Virus record (IMG/VR): IMGVR_UViG_3300031957_003825
Location: 1-37,608 of that record
Reading direction: 5' to 3' (one strand)
Length of the DNA stretch: 37,608 nucleotides
Source: a virus
Shown: piece by piece, positions 13,903 through 21,965 of the stretch
How positions within the stretch are numbered: the stretch's first letter is position 1
Layout of the letters: the number at the start of each line of letters is the position of its first letter
Position numbers and translations under genes: made by a program
Notes under the pieces: generated by a model
Databases searched by the model: none
Told to the model about the DNA's origin: nothing
Seen by the model: the letters and a program-made list of their open reading frames with translations, nothing else

Positions 13903-14684
13903 GTGTATCGGTCACATCGGCCGCGGTCGCGGCATCGATCTCTACCGGGGTGACGAGGCTTGTCTTGCTCTGCCTATGCGACAAGGCGGGTGATCATGGC
14001 GTGGCGTGGCCCGCTGTTTCTACGATCTGCGAGTGGACGAATTCCAGCGAACGGGCCGTGCAAAAGGCCCTCAAGCAGCTGGTCGAAATGGGCGAGATCA
14101 AGCTCCTTGAGGCCGGCGGCGGGCGCAACAAGCCGTCTCGATATCTTGTGTCTGTGGGCCTCGAAGACACAAATACCCCGCAGGAAAAACACCGTAAACC
14201 GTGCGGGGTATCGAACGAAAACCCCGCAGGAAAAACACCGTATTCCGCGAAAACCCCGCAAAATCGGTCGGAAAACCCCGCAGAATGTGCACCCAACCCA
14301 TCAATAAACAGCAGTAGCAGTGCGCGCGAGGCGCGGTCGGACGACGAACTCTACGACGAGGTTCTCTCGGCAGCCGGAATCAGAAACGGCTCGATGCCAA
14401 CCTACTGGATGCCACCAGCAGCGGTGATCCACGTCGGCCGGTGGAGATCGCAGCTTGGGCTGACTGACGCCGAGATCATCTCGACCGTCCGGGAATGCCG
14501 GAAGCGCCACGATAACCCGCCGAACGGGCCGAAGGGTCTCGACAGCGCCATGCAGCGCACCGCTGGGGCGAAGGTGACCGAGCTGAAGCCTCGCACCCCT
14601 TCTCAGCACGGCAAGCCCGATGAGAAATCGAAGCGCATGGCCTTCTACGCATCCATCACCGACAGAGCCGGAGCCACCCAATGA
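13899..14684 (+). CDS. O-like replication protein with winged HTH
   Basis: 261-residue protein. Residues 20-85 form a helix-turn-helix of the HTH_36 kind (VAWPAVSTICEWTNSSERAV). Residues 92-128 are a low-complexity linker encoded by the iteron-like repeats. The C-terminal 110 residues are a separate helical domain of the sort that contacts a helicase or loader. The gene layout, a DNA-binding N-domain with the origin inside the gene next to a helicase gene, is that of lambda O. Initiator function is a reasoned inference. Confidence 0.75.
   Translation: MSVSVTSAAVAASISTGVTRLVLLCLCDKAGDHGVAWPAVSTICEWTNSSERAVQKALKQLVEMGEIKLLEAGGGRNKPSRYLVSVGLEDTNTPQEKHRKPCGVSNENPAGKTPYSAKTPQNRSENPAECAPNPSINSSSSAREARSDDELYDEVLSAAGIRNGSMPTYWMPPAAVIHVGRWRSQLGLTDAEIISTVRECRKRHDNPPNGPKGLDSAMQRTAGAKVTELKPRTPSQHGKPDEKSKRMAFYASITDRAGATQ
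14174..14282. repeat. Iteron-like repeats, probable replication origin
   Basis: ACCCCGCA occurs at 14175, 14221, 14253 and 14275. GAAAACCCCGCA is exact at 14217, 14249 and 14271. A perfect 22-base direct repeat occupies 14175-14196 and 14221-14242. A 9-bp inverted repeat TACCCCGCA / TGCGGGGTA spans 14174-14210. The array has more A runs than its surroundings and lies in the linker-coding part of the O-like gene. Confidence 0.7.
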
Positions 14685-14866
14685 CCCGCGCCCAGCACCG
14701 CAAGACGAACGCCTACCGAGCAGGAGGCCGCGCAGGGATAGACGCTCTGGCTGACCGGCTGATCGAAGGCGCGCCCGATCCGGTGGCCACGGTCATCGAC
14801 GGCATACGGCAGGAACTGAAGGCCAGCGGCGACTGGCGATACGAGCCGCAGGAGGAACGCACATGA
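14681..14866 (+). CDS. Small hypothetical protein (61 aa)
   Basis: Coupled by ATGA overlaps to the replication gene before it and the next gene. Basic N-terminus, then an Ala/Ile helical segment (AGIDALADRLIEGAP). Function unknown. Confidence 0.72.
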   Translation: MTRAQHRKTNAYRAGGRAGIDALADRLIEGAPDPVATVIDGIRQELKASGDWRYEPQEERT

Positions 14867-15306
14867 CCATGACGATCGAAGAGCTACAGCGGCTGGTGGA
14901 TGCTGCGACACCGGGAAAGCGCGTCCAGTTCCACCCGGCTTACTGCGAGGAGGCGAAAGGCACGCCGTTCAGTGAATGGGACACCTCGCACGACAGCAGC
15001 GCGATCCTTCCTGACGGAACGCGGAAGCGCATCGGAAGCTTCACCCACGCCGCCGACGCCGCTCTTGCGGACAAGGCCCCGGACCTCGCCAGCGAAGTCC
15101 TCGCCCTCCGCGCCGAGCGGGACAGGCTGCGGGAGGCGGGAAAGTGGGCGTTGTCACTTTGGCGCGGAGATCACTTCGGAGCTGTATCGTCGAGTGACGC
15201 CGGGGCGATTAATACGGCGTTCTTCGATGCGATGGACTACATTCTGGCGCCGGAAACCGACGCCGCCCTCTCAGCATCCAGCGACAAGAAGGGAGAGAGC
15301 GCATGA
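14863..15306 (+). CDS. Ead-like early accessory protein (147 aa)
   Basis: Begins with IEELQRLVDAATPGKRVQF, typical of phage Ead/Ea22-type proteins, then an acidic region and a coiled coil (VLALRAERDRLREAG). The start is in an ATGA overlap; a second Met follows at codon 3. Function unknown. Confidence 0.75.
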   Translation: MTMTIEELQRLVDAATPGKRVQFHPAYCEEAKGTPFSEWDTSHDSSAILPDGTRKRIGSFTHAADAALADKAPDLASEVLALRAERDRLREAGKWALSLWRGDHFGAVSSSDAGAINTAFFDAMDYILAPETDAALSASSDKKGESA

Positions 15307-15671
15307 CCGCCCGCCTCGAAGCACTACGCGCCCTCAAGGCCAAGGTGGAGGCGGGGGAGTGGGATTTCCGCGCAGATGCGCCAGCACGACAGGTTTTCCC
15401 ATACCAGTCATCAATCACCGATGACTTAGGGCTTACCGCCCGCGCTGCATTCGAAGGCTCTCTCGACGCGGCCAAGGCGCTGCACGAAGCGGTGCTGCCG
15501 GGGTGGGGCTGGAACGCTGGCGTGTATGGCGCTCGCGTATGGCCGTACCCGGATGAGATGGCGAGAAAGCCGGGCGTAATTCAGGTGGAGGATCGCGAAA
15601 TTTCACCGGCCCGCGCGTGGTTGCTGGCCATCCTCTCCGCCCTCATCGCTCTAGAGGAGGCCAAGCAGTGA
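15303..15671 (+). CDS. Ead-like early accessory protein (122 aa)
   Basis: The N-terminal helix LEALRALKAKVEAGEW and the C-terminal motif SLDAAKALHEAVLPGWGW with ARAWLLAILSALIA are a pattern I know from alphaproteobacterial phage early regions. Coupled to both neighbours (ATGA before, GTGA after). Function unknown. Confidence 0.78.
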   Translation: MTARLEALRALKAKVEAGEWDFRADAPARQVFPYQSSITDDLGLTARAAFEGSLDAAKALHEAVLPGWGWNAGVYGARVWPYPDEMARKPGVIQVEDREISPARAWLLAILSALIALEEAKQ

Positions 15672-15988
15672 AGCGTAGGGACTTTTTGAGAGGCGCGGTG
15701 GTAGCAGGCATCTCCGCCAATATCCCGACCGCCATCAAGGCGACGATACCGGCACGCCTCGGCGTCGAAGACTTCTACCGCCTGGCAGCGACAGGGATCG
15801 TCAAAGGCCAAACCTTCTACGTGGATCGAACCATCGTCATAGGCGCTCAGATGCTGGATGGGCCTGTGATCGAGAACTGCAGGTTCATAGCCGTGGATGG
15901 CTTCGAGACCGGACCGGTTCTGAATATCAAGAAGACGGTAAGGGTCGTCGGTGATCTGTGGATTTTGAGCGAGAGGGACGAGAGATGA
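15668..15988 (+). CDS. Short protein with twin-arginine-like signal (106 aa)
   Basis: GTG start in a GTGA overlap with the preceding gene. The N-terminus KRRDFLRG followed by AVVAGISANIPTAI resembles a Tat signal, with Lys in place of the first Ser/Thr. The remainder alternates short beta strands (QTFYVDRTIVIG, GPVIENCRFIAVDG), as in a small beta-helix. Export to the periplasm is inferred. It is the second such protein in this phage. Confidence 0.7.
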   Translation: MKRRDFLRGAVVAGISANIPTAIKATIPARLGVEDFYRLAATGIVKGQTFYVDRTIVIGAQMLDGPVIENCRFIAVDGFETGPVLNIKKTVRVVGDLWILSERDER

Positions 15989-16221
15989 AAACCTATACCG
16001 TGGAAGTCAAGGTACAAGGATACAAAGACGGCGATGAGAGCGAGGTAGTCGGGATCAACATCCACGCAGAGAACATCGACCAAGCCATGGCTCATGCTAA
16101 GCTGGCGCGAAACTGCTTGGCATGGAACCGGTTCGCGGCGGAGGGATTGAAGCGCGCGATCATCATTCGTATCGAGCAGATGAGCGAATATGAGGAAGGC
16201 CGGCACGGTGATGTGAAATGA
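15985..16221 (+). CDS. Small hypothetical protein (78 aa)
   Basis: ATGA overlap with the preceding gene sets the start at MKTYTVEVKVQGYKDG. Alpha/beta pattern, starting with a beta strand and then a helix (DQAMAHAKLARNCL). No family recognised. Confidence 0.72.
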   Translation: MKTYTVEVKVQGYKDGDESEVVGINIHAENIDQAMAHAKLARNCLAWNRFAAEGLKRAIIIRIEQMSEYEEGRHGDVK

Positions 16222-16436
16222 CCATCACACCACAGCCCAAACCAGGCAACCACATCCCCGAGCAAGGCTTCGAGACAAACGCATACCGCAGGGCGCTGGC
16301 TTGGTGGGCGCCAAGATTGAACGTAGAGCCCGAATTTAGCGCCGCTGGTGCGCAAGTCGGACCTTTCGGCGGCAAGGGTAGCCGAGAGGGCAAGACGGCG
16401 CTCTACGGGGCCGCAGAGCAGAAAGGCGCAGAGTGA
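16218..16436 (+). CDS. Small hypothetical protein (72 aa)
   Basis: Pro/Gly-rich and basic, probably little folded; contains YRRALAWWAPRLN. Coupled at both ends (ATGA, then TGATG). Function unknown. Confidence 0.68.
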   Translation: MTITPQPKPGNHIPEQGFETNAYRRALAWWAPRLNVEPEFSAAGAQVGPFGGKGSREGKTALYGAAEQKGAE

Positions 16437-17095
16437 TGGGCGCAGGCAGCAAGACACGCCGCAGGGCACAGAAGACGCTGGACAAGCGCGAGCGGCTGAA
16501 ACTGCCGGAGCTGGCCGGCGTCCCGCGCAAGCCCAAGGCAAAACTCAGAGGGCAGGCAAGAATGGTGGAGATCGACCAAGAGCGGGCAGACGACGCGCAG
16601 CGCACGGTGCTTGAGGCGCGGGCCAGAATGATCGGCGTCAACCCAGACAGCAGGGAAGACCGGGACGAGATGCGCGCGCAGAGCTACGGAGACGAGGCAG
16701 GAAGGGCTATCTCGCTATACCGCAAGGGCGAGGCGCGGCAGCGTCTACTCGACGCCTACAGGGGCCTCACGGCGGCAGAGGAACGATACCACCGGATCGT
16801 GCTTGGCAAGAGCATCCACGCAAAGACGGCCAAGATCGAGATGGAGCCCGAGCGGCTGGAAACCAGCGCCGACGACGCGCCGCCAGATCTCCGCAGCGAG
16901 GACGACCGCCACCGGGACGCCGTGAATACCTGGATGCGATGGAAGGGCTACACGCAATGCCTTTGCGCCGCCCACCGAAACGCGCTCTGGAACGCTTCAC
17001 GAGGTCTGGTCACGCTGCACAAGGGCGACGTACTCACGCCGCACGGCAGGGCATTCGTACTGGCGCTAGAGGCACTTGCCGACGAGGTGGGTTGA
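16436..17095 (+). CDS. Basic protein at late-regulator position (219 aa)
   Basis: Start ATG in a TGATG overlap; GTG one codon earlier is an alternative. The N-terminal 50 residues are strongly basic (SKTRRRAQKTLDKRERLK, PRKPKAKLRGQAR). The middle is acidic and helical, and the C-terminal 60 residues contain WMRWKGYTQCLCAAHR. It is the last gene before the candidate late promoter, whose TTGACA overlaps its stop codon. In lambda that place belongs to the antiterminator Q, of similar length. No family motif was recognised, so the regulator role is inference from position. Confidence 0.72.
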   Translation: MGAGSKTRRRAQKTLDKRERLKLPELAGVPRKPKAKLRGQARMVEIDQERADDAQRTVLEARARMIGVNPDSREDRDEMRAQSYGDEAGRAISLYRKGEARQRLLDAYRGLTAAEERYHRIVLGKSIHAKTAKIEMEPERLETSADDAPPDLRSEDDRHRDAVNTWMRWKGYTQCLCAAHRNALWNASRGLVTLHKGDVLTPHGRAFVLALEALADEVG

Positions 17096-17122
17096 CATAT
17101 CCGGCGAACACGGCAGTATGAT
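17092..17122 (+). promoter_or_regulatory. Candidate late promoter
   Basis: Perfect -35 TTGACA (17092-17097) overlapping the preceding stop codon, and TATGAT (17117-17122) as -10, with a long 19-base spacer. It is placed to transcribe the whole virion and lysis region. The wide spacer suggests a weak basal or activated promoter. Confidence 0.55.
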
Positions 17123-17123
17123 C

Positions 17124-17174
17124 GCAAAGCGATATTGTGGGCGCCCACGGGAAACCGGCGGGCGCTTTGCTTTT
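17124..17174 (+). terminator. Nested hairpin after late promoter, possible terminator
   Basis: Outer arms GCAAAGCG (17124-17131) and CGCTTTGC (17163-17170). Inside are the palindrome GTGGGCGCCCAC (17137-17148) and a competing hairpin GCGCCC...GGGCGC closed by CGG-GAAA-CCG (17141-17165), followed by TTTGCTTTT. The alternative pairings are mutually exclusive. Such a structure just after a promoter could be an intrinsic terminator subject to antitermination. Confidence 0.55.
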
Positions 17175-17186
17175 CGGGGGTGACGC

Positions 17187-17729
17187 TTGGCATACATCCC
17201 GCTACTCAACACCATCGCTCTGGAAATACCGAAGGCAGGTAGCCGCTCACTGCACTGGGCAGCGCAGATGGTAACAGGACAGACGAACCCGCCGGCATCA
17301 GGGCACTACGACATAGCGGATAGCATACGCCGCGCTCAGTGCGAAAACCCTCACGTCGTGGCAATCATCCGAGACCCGCGCCAGCGCCTCACCAGCGCAA
17401 TCAACTTCCACTTCCGCCGCAGTGAGCACACAGCCAAGAGCGCAATAAGGCTGTGCATCATGAACGGCCCAGACTTCGCGGCAGTCTTCACCCGGCAAAG
17501 CGCATACCTCAACTCAGACGGCTTCGCACACTCTCTCAGCCTCTTCCCCATGGAGAGGATGCAAGACGCCCTCAAGGCAATCGGGTTCCGAGGAAAGACG
17601 CCTCACCGCAACGCGTGGCCATACGCATTCCCGCCAGAAGAGATCGAAGCAGCGCCGGGATTTGAGCAGGTTCTCGCGTGGTACGATGAGGACGCGGAAT
17701 TGTATGACAGACTGACGGCCGAAAATTAA
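17187..17729 (+). CDS. Sulfotransferase-like protein (180 aa)
   Basis: Two PAPS-binding motifs are visible: IPKAGSRSL (14-22), matching the 5'-phosphosulfate loop PKxGSxSL, and IIRDPRQRLTSA (60-71), matching the 3'-phosphate motif RDPxxRLxSA. The C-terminus WYDEDAELYDRL fits the family's last helix. Sulfotransferases move sulfate from PAPS to a hydroxyl or amine; the target is unknown, with host surface glycans a possibility. TTG start with GGGGGTG six bases upstream. First gene after the late promoter. At 180 residues it is shorter than most members. Confidence 0.72.
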   Translation: MAYIPLLNTIALEIPKAGSRSLHWAAQMVTGQTNPPASGHYDIADSIRRAQCENPHVVAIIRDPRQRLTSAINFHFRRSEHTAKSAIRLCIMNGPDFAAVFTRQSAYLNSDGFAHSLSLFPMERMQDALKAIGFRGKTPHRNAWPYAFPPEEIEAAPGFEQVLAWYDEDAELYDRLTAEN

Positions 17730-17756
17730 GAGGCCGCAAATCGTTAGGCTTCAATA

Positions 17757-18014
17757 ATGGCTGGTAGAAAAGGCGAGAAATTCTGGGCAGATGCTGTGCG
17801 TCGTGCAGTCAACCGTCGCATGGAGGACGAAGAGGGGCAGCCGAAGAAGCTTGACCGCCTCGCGGACTGCCTTGTTGACGCTGGACTTGCAGGCGACGTG
17901 AGCGCGCTGAAGGAGATCGGAGACCGTCTCGACGGCAAGCCAAAGCAGGCAACGGAAGTAAGCGGCCCAGACGGCGGCGACATTCCCGTGGGGATCAAGA
18001 TTGGCTTCAAGTGA
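17757..18014 (+). CDS. Probable terminase small subunit (85 aa)
   Basis: Lies directly upstream of the large terminase and overlaps it by 14 bases. The sequence starts MAGRKGEKFWADAVRRAVNRR and includes LADCLVDAGLAGDVSALKEIGDRLDGKP, a pattern common in the gene preceding terL in alphaproteobacterial phages. Expected to recognise the packaging site. The assignment rests on this pattern and position, as no classic HTH is clear. Confidence 0.65.
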   Translation: MAGRKGEKFWADAVRRAVNRRMEDEEGQPKKLDRLADCLVDAGLAGDVSALKEIGDRLDGKPKQATEVSGPDGGDIPVGIKIGFK

Positions 18015-19278
18015 GCCGGAAGTTCTCTTTCCGAGATACTTCAAGGATTACTTCGCTCCGGCTCGGTACAAGGGTCTCTATGGCGGACGCGGCTCTGGCA
18101 AGTCTCACTGCTTCGCAGGGCTAGCTGTCCTGAGATGCGCGGAACGCCCAGGCTTCCGCCTCGTCTGTGTCCGTGAGGTCCAAAGGTCAATCGCGGATTC
18201 GGTCAAGATGCTCATCGAGGACAAGATATCCTCATTCGGGCTGGCCGAGTTCTTCAAGGTCACTGAGGCGGAAATAACCGGGCTCAACGGATCGCGCATC
18301 ATCTTCCGAGGGATGCAGAACCACACGGCGGCAAGCATCAAGTCTCTGGAGGGCTTCGACGCTGCTTGGATCGAAGAGGCGCAGACGATCAGCCGCAAGT
18401 CGCTGGAGCTTCTGACGCCCACGATCCGAAAGGAAGGCTCGGAGATCTGGGCGAGCTGGAACCCGGAAAACCCTGACGACCCGATTGACGAGGAATTGCG
18501 CAAGCACCCTCCAGACGGAGCGATTGTGAAGCTGGTGAACTGGGACGACAACCCGTGGTTCCCGGAAGAGCTTCGCAGCGACATGGAGCGCGACAAGAAG
18601 CGTGACCCTGACAAATACGCGCACGTCTGGGAAGGCCAGTACAGGGCGCTCTCAGAAGCCCGTGTGTTCCGCAATTGGCGCGTGGACGAGATGACGCCGC
18701 CTGACAACGTGGTGTGGTTCTATGGCGCGGACTGGGGCTTTGCCAACGACGAGACCGCGGGGCTTCGGTGCTGCATACCGGATGAGCGGACGCTGTACGT
18801 TGACGCAGAGGTCTACGGGCTAGGCATTCCGACAGACGCGCTTCCGGGCTTTCTCAATGGCCTGCCAGACGCCCGCAAGTGGCCGATGCGGGGCGACAAC
18901 GCGCGGCCTGAGACAATCGACTACGTGCGGCGGCACGGCTTCCCGAAGATACGCTCCGCGAAGAAGGGCAAAGGCTCCATCGAGGATGGCGTCACGTTCC
19001 TGCAGGGCATGGATATCGTGATCAACCCGGCCTGCGTGAACCTGATCCGCGAGATGCGGTCCTACGCCTACAAGACAGACCCGAGGACGGAGGAGATCCT
19101 GCCCGTCATCGAGGACAAGAACAACCATGCAATCGACGCGCTGAGATATGCGGTCGAAGGGCTGCACCGCCGGGGAAAGCTGATCAAGCCGTCTGAGCGA
19201 GAAGACGCAAACCCGCGCCGCCGTGACTACGGCTACAGCGAAGATGAGGACGAGGGCGAGACATGGAAGATCGCGTGA
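18001..19278 (+). CDS. terL: Terminase large subunit
   Basis: ATP-driven packaging motor and nuclease. Walker A GGRGSGKS at 28-35, Walker B region FDAAWIEEA (119-127), coupling segment ASWNPENPDDP. The nuclease domain has GADWGF with its metal-binding Asp, a central DNARPE and KNNHAIDALRYAVEG near the end. The length of 425 residues is normal. TTG start, preceded by GGGGAT, inside the small-subunit gene; no ATG precedes the Walker motif. Confidence 0.95.
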   Translation: MASSEPEVLFPRYFKDYFAPARYKGLYGGRGSGKSHCFAGLAVLRCAERPGFRLVCVREVQRSIADSVKMLIEDKISSFGLAEFFKVTEAEITGLNGSRIIFRGMQNHTAASIKSLEGFDAAWIEEAQTISRKSLELLTPTIRKEGSEIWASWNPENPDDPIDEELRKHPPDGAIVKLVNWDDNPWFPEELRSDMERDKKRDPDKYAHVWEGQYRALSEARVFRNWRVDEMTPPDNVVWFYGADWGFANDETAGLRCCIPDERTLYVDAEVYGLGIPTDALPGFLNGLPDARKWPMRGDNARPETIDYVRRHGFPKIRSAKKGKGSIEDGVTFLQGMDIVINPACVNLIREMRSYAYKTDPRTEEILPVIEDKNNHAIDALRYAVEGLHRRGKLIKPSEREDANPRRRDYGYSEDEDEGETWKIA

Positions 19279-21173
19279 GCGACAACAGCCTGACCTTCGT
19301 GGAGATGTTCGAGGCCGCAGAGCAGGCGAGCGACACGGCGCGTCAGGTGTCCGAGCGGTGCCGGGACTACTTCGACAACAAGCAGTGGACCGAGGAAGAG
19401 GCGCAGACGCTCCGCAAGCGTGGGCAAGCGCCACTCGTGGACAACGTGATTGCCGGAAAGGTCAACTGGCTCATCGGACAGGAGATGAACAGCAGGACGG
19501 ACCCGAAGGCATTCCCGCGCACCCCTCAGCACCAACAGGGCGCAGAAGCCGCAACGGATGCGATCCGCTACGTCTGCGACAATGCCGAGTGGCCGGCAAA
19601 GCGCTCGGCGGTGTGGGAGAACATGCTGATCGAGGGCTTCGGCGGTGTCGAGGTCACGCACGTAATGAAGCGCGGCGAGCCTGAGATCGTGGTGAACCAC
19701 TACGCCTGGGATCGCCTCTTCTACGACCCTCACAGCCGCATGGACGACTTCTCTGACGCGACCTATCTCGGCGCGGTCATCTGGGCTGACAAGGACAAGA
19801 CAGCGAAGAAGTATCCCAAGATGGCGGATGCGCTGACCGGAGTTGTGAACGAGTACGGCAGCTTCGGCGAGACCTACGAGGACCGCCCGCGCTACGAGCT
19901 TTGGGGCGACCGCGAGCGCAACCGCATTCGCTGCGTCCTGATGTACTACCTTGAGGATAGCAAGTGGAAGTGGGTCAAGTTCACCAAGGGTGTGATCCTC
20001 GAAGAGGGCGAGAGCCCTTATGTCGATGAGGATGGTGAAAGCGTCTGCCCGCTGATCCTCCAGTCGGCATATATCGACCGCGAAAACCGCCGCTATGGCG
20101 AAGTGCTCAAGATGCTTGACCAGCAGGACGAGATCAACAAGCGCCGGTCGAAGGCGCTGCACCTGCTCACCAGCCGGCAGACCATCGGGGTCAAGGGCGC
20201 GCTGGATTCCGTCGCCGCCATGAAGCGCGAGATGGCCAAGCCTGACGGGCACGTCGAGGTGAATATCGAAGCGTTCGAGGATGCCGGCCGCGTAGGAATG
20301 CGCCCGTTCGAGGTGCAGCAGACAGGCGACCTTGCTCTCGGGCAATTCCAGCTTCTTCAGGAGGCCAAGCAGTCGCTGCAGAACATGGGCGCGACCGAGG
20401 CTCTGATGGGCGCGGCAGATGGCGAAAGCGGGCGCGCGGTTCTGGCAAAGCAGCAGGGGGCCATGCAAGGCATCACGCCGCTTGTGGACAAGCTGAAACG
20501 GTTCACGCGCCGGGTGTTCGAGGCAATCTGGCAGCGCATCCGCCAACTCTGGACCGCGCCGAAGTGGATCAGGGTCACAGACGATGAGCGCAACGTGCGC
20601 TTTGTCGGCCTGAACCAGCCGGTGACCGTGCAGGACTTCCTGTCTCAGCAGCCCGAGGAAGACGTTCGGGCCTTCGTGCAGAGCCGGGGCATTGGCCCAG
20701 GCGATCCGAGGCTCACGCAGGTTATCGGCCGGCAGAACATGGTCGAGGAAATGGAAGTCGATATCATCCTCGAGGAAGTGCCTGACACGGTGACCCTTGA
20801 GGCTGAGACCTTCCAGCAGCTTGTGGACATCGACACGGCCCGAGGCGGCATTCTGCCGCTGGAGTTGATCATCGAGGCATCTCCTCTGCGCACGGACAAG
20901 AAGCAGAAGATCCTTGACTGGCTGGACCAGCAGAAGCAGGGCCAAGGCCAAGCCGGGCAAATGCAGCAGCAGATGGCACAGCTTCAGGCGCAAATGGCAC
21001 AGATGCAGGCCGAAGCCGAGATGCGGAGCAAGGCAGCTTCCGCGCAACGAGACATGGCAACCGCTGAGAAGACACTCGCGGATGCAGACAAGATCAGAGC
21101 CGAGACAGCCGAGACGGTCGCAGACACGCGCAAGACGCTTGTCGAGACCCAACGGCTTGCCTTGGGGTACTGA
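19263..21173 (+). CDS. Portal protein, P22 type
   Basis: 636-residue dodecameric ring protein at the packaging vertex. The N-terminus (QVSERCRDYFDNKQWTEEE) and LVDNVIAGKVNWLIGQEMNSR are family-typical, as are WDRLFYDPHSR and DDFSDATYLGAVIW. The C-terminal 110 residues are a Gln/Ala-rich coiled coil (repeated MAQLQAQMAQMQAEAEM), like the barrel of P22 portal. The start overlaps terL by 16 bases. It identifies the phage as a short-tailed P22-like type. Confidence 0.9.
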   Translation: MEDRVSDNSLTFVEMFEAAEQASDTARQVSERCRDYFDNKQWTEEEAQTLRKRGQAPLVDNVIAGKVNWLIGQEMNSRTDPKAFPRTPQHQQGAEAATDAIRYVCDNAEWPAKRSAVWENMLIEGFGGVEVTHVMKRGEPEIVVNHYAWDRLFYDPHSRMDDFSDATYLGAVIWADKDKTAKKYPKMADALTGVVNEYGSFGETYEDRPRYELWGDRERNRIRCVLMYYLEDSKWKWVKFTKGVILEEGESPYVDEDGESVCPLILQSAYIDRENRRYGEVLKMLDQQDEINKRRSKALHLLTSRQTIGVKGALDSVAAMKREMAKPDGHVEVNIEAFEDAGRVGMRPFEVQQTGDLALGQFQLLQEAKQSLQNMGATEALMGAADGESGRAVLAKQQGAMQGITPLVDKLKRFTRRVFEAIWQRIRQLWTAPKWIRVTDDERNVRFVGLNQPVTVQDFLSQQPEEDVRAFVQSRGIGPGDPRLTQVIGRQNMVEEMEVDIILEEVPDTVTLEAETFQQLVDIDTARGGILPLELIIEASPLRTDKKQKILDWLDQQKQGQGQAGQMQQQMAQLQAQMAQMQAEAEMRSKAASAQRDMATAEKTLADADKIRAETAETVADTRKTLVETQRLALGY

Positions 21174-21255
21174 GCCCGCCGCCGGGGTTTCCGGGCGACA
21201 CGCGCCGCCAGCGATATGGGCGTTTCGTAACCTCTCCAACGATACAGGCGAGACA

Positions 21256-21936
21256 ATGGCTGACGAGAACTTCGAGGATCTCGTGGGCGAAGAGGTCGTG
21301 ACCTCCGAGACCACGGAAGAAGAGCAACCGCAACAGGAAGAGCCGGAGGCGTCGGAAGCCCCGACCGAACCGGAACAGCCAGCAGAAGAGCCCGACCAGT
21401 CTCAAAGCGAGCTGGAAGGGATCAAGGCCGCGCTTCGGGAAGAGCGCCGCAAGCGTCAGGAAATGGAGCGGAGTTTCACGCAGCAGCGTGAGCCGCAAAA
21501 GGCGCCTGACGTGTTCGAGGACCCGGCGGGCTACCAGCGGCACATGGAGAGCAACTTCACGCGCTCCATGATGCAGCAGAAGCTCGAAACGTCCCGCTTC
21601 CTCGCAGAGCGCGAGTTCGGGGCTGACGTGGTTCAAGAGGCGTTCGAATACTTCAACGAACACCCGGAGCAATCCCAGGCACTGCTCAAGAGCCCGTCGC
21701 CTTTCCACGAGGCGGTGAGCATCTACCAGCAGCAGAAGGTGGCCCGAGAGGTCGGCAACGACCCGAAGGCGTACCGCGAAAAGCTTCGCGCCGAAATCCT
21801 CGCAGAACTCGAAGCCGAGAAGACGGCAAAGCAGATCAAGTCTGCCCCGTCGATGGCAAACGAAACCTCAATCGGTGGGCGAACCCCTCCGGCACCGCCG
21901 TCCTTCACTGCTTTGGACAGCATCCTGCCGGATTGA
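21256..21936 (+). CDS. Scaffolding protein
   Basis: 226 residues, strongly acidic N-terminal 55 (EETTEEEQPQQEEPEASEA-like), then long charged coiled coils (LREERRKRQEMER, KAYREKLRAEILAELEAEK). This composition and its location between portal and capsid genes are typical of scaffolds, which guide procapsid assembly and leave before packaging ends. The ATG at 21256 was chosen over a longer frame that runs inside the portal gene. Confidence 0.85.
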   Translation: MADENFEDLVGEEVVTSETTEEEQPQQEEPEASEAPTEPEQPAEEPDQSQSELEGIKAALREERRKRQEMERSFTQQREPQKAPDVFEDPAGYQRHMESNFTRSMMQQKLETSRFLAEREFGADVVQEAFEYFNEHPEQSQALLKSPSPFHEAVSIYQQQKVAREVGNDPKAYREKLRAEILAELEAEKTAKQIKSAPSMANETSIGGRTPPAPPSFTALDSILPD

Positions 21937-21965
21937 CCGCCCTTTCATCATGAAGGGAACGCCAG

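Noticed and set aside
20914-21255. N-terminal extension of the scaffold frame inside the portal gene
   Set aside because: An Arg/Ser-rich shadow of the portal coiled coil; the ATG at 21256 gives the normal acidic scaffold start.
19233-21314. 693-codon minus-strand open frame opposite the portal gene
   Set aside because: The plus strand carries a clear P22-type portal. Long open antisense frames are expected where codons end in G or C, and the translation is a Leu/Ala/His/Arg/Val-rich shadow.
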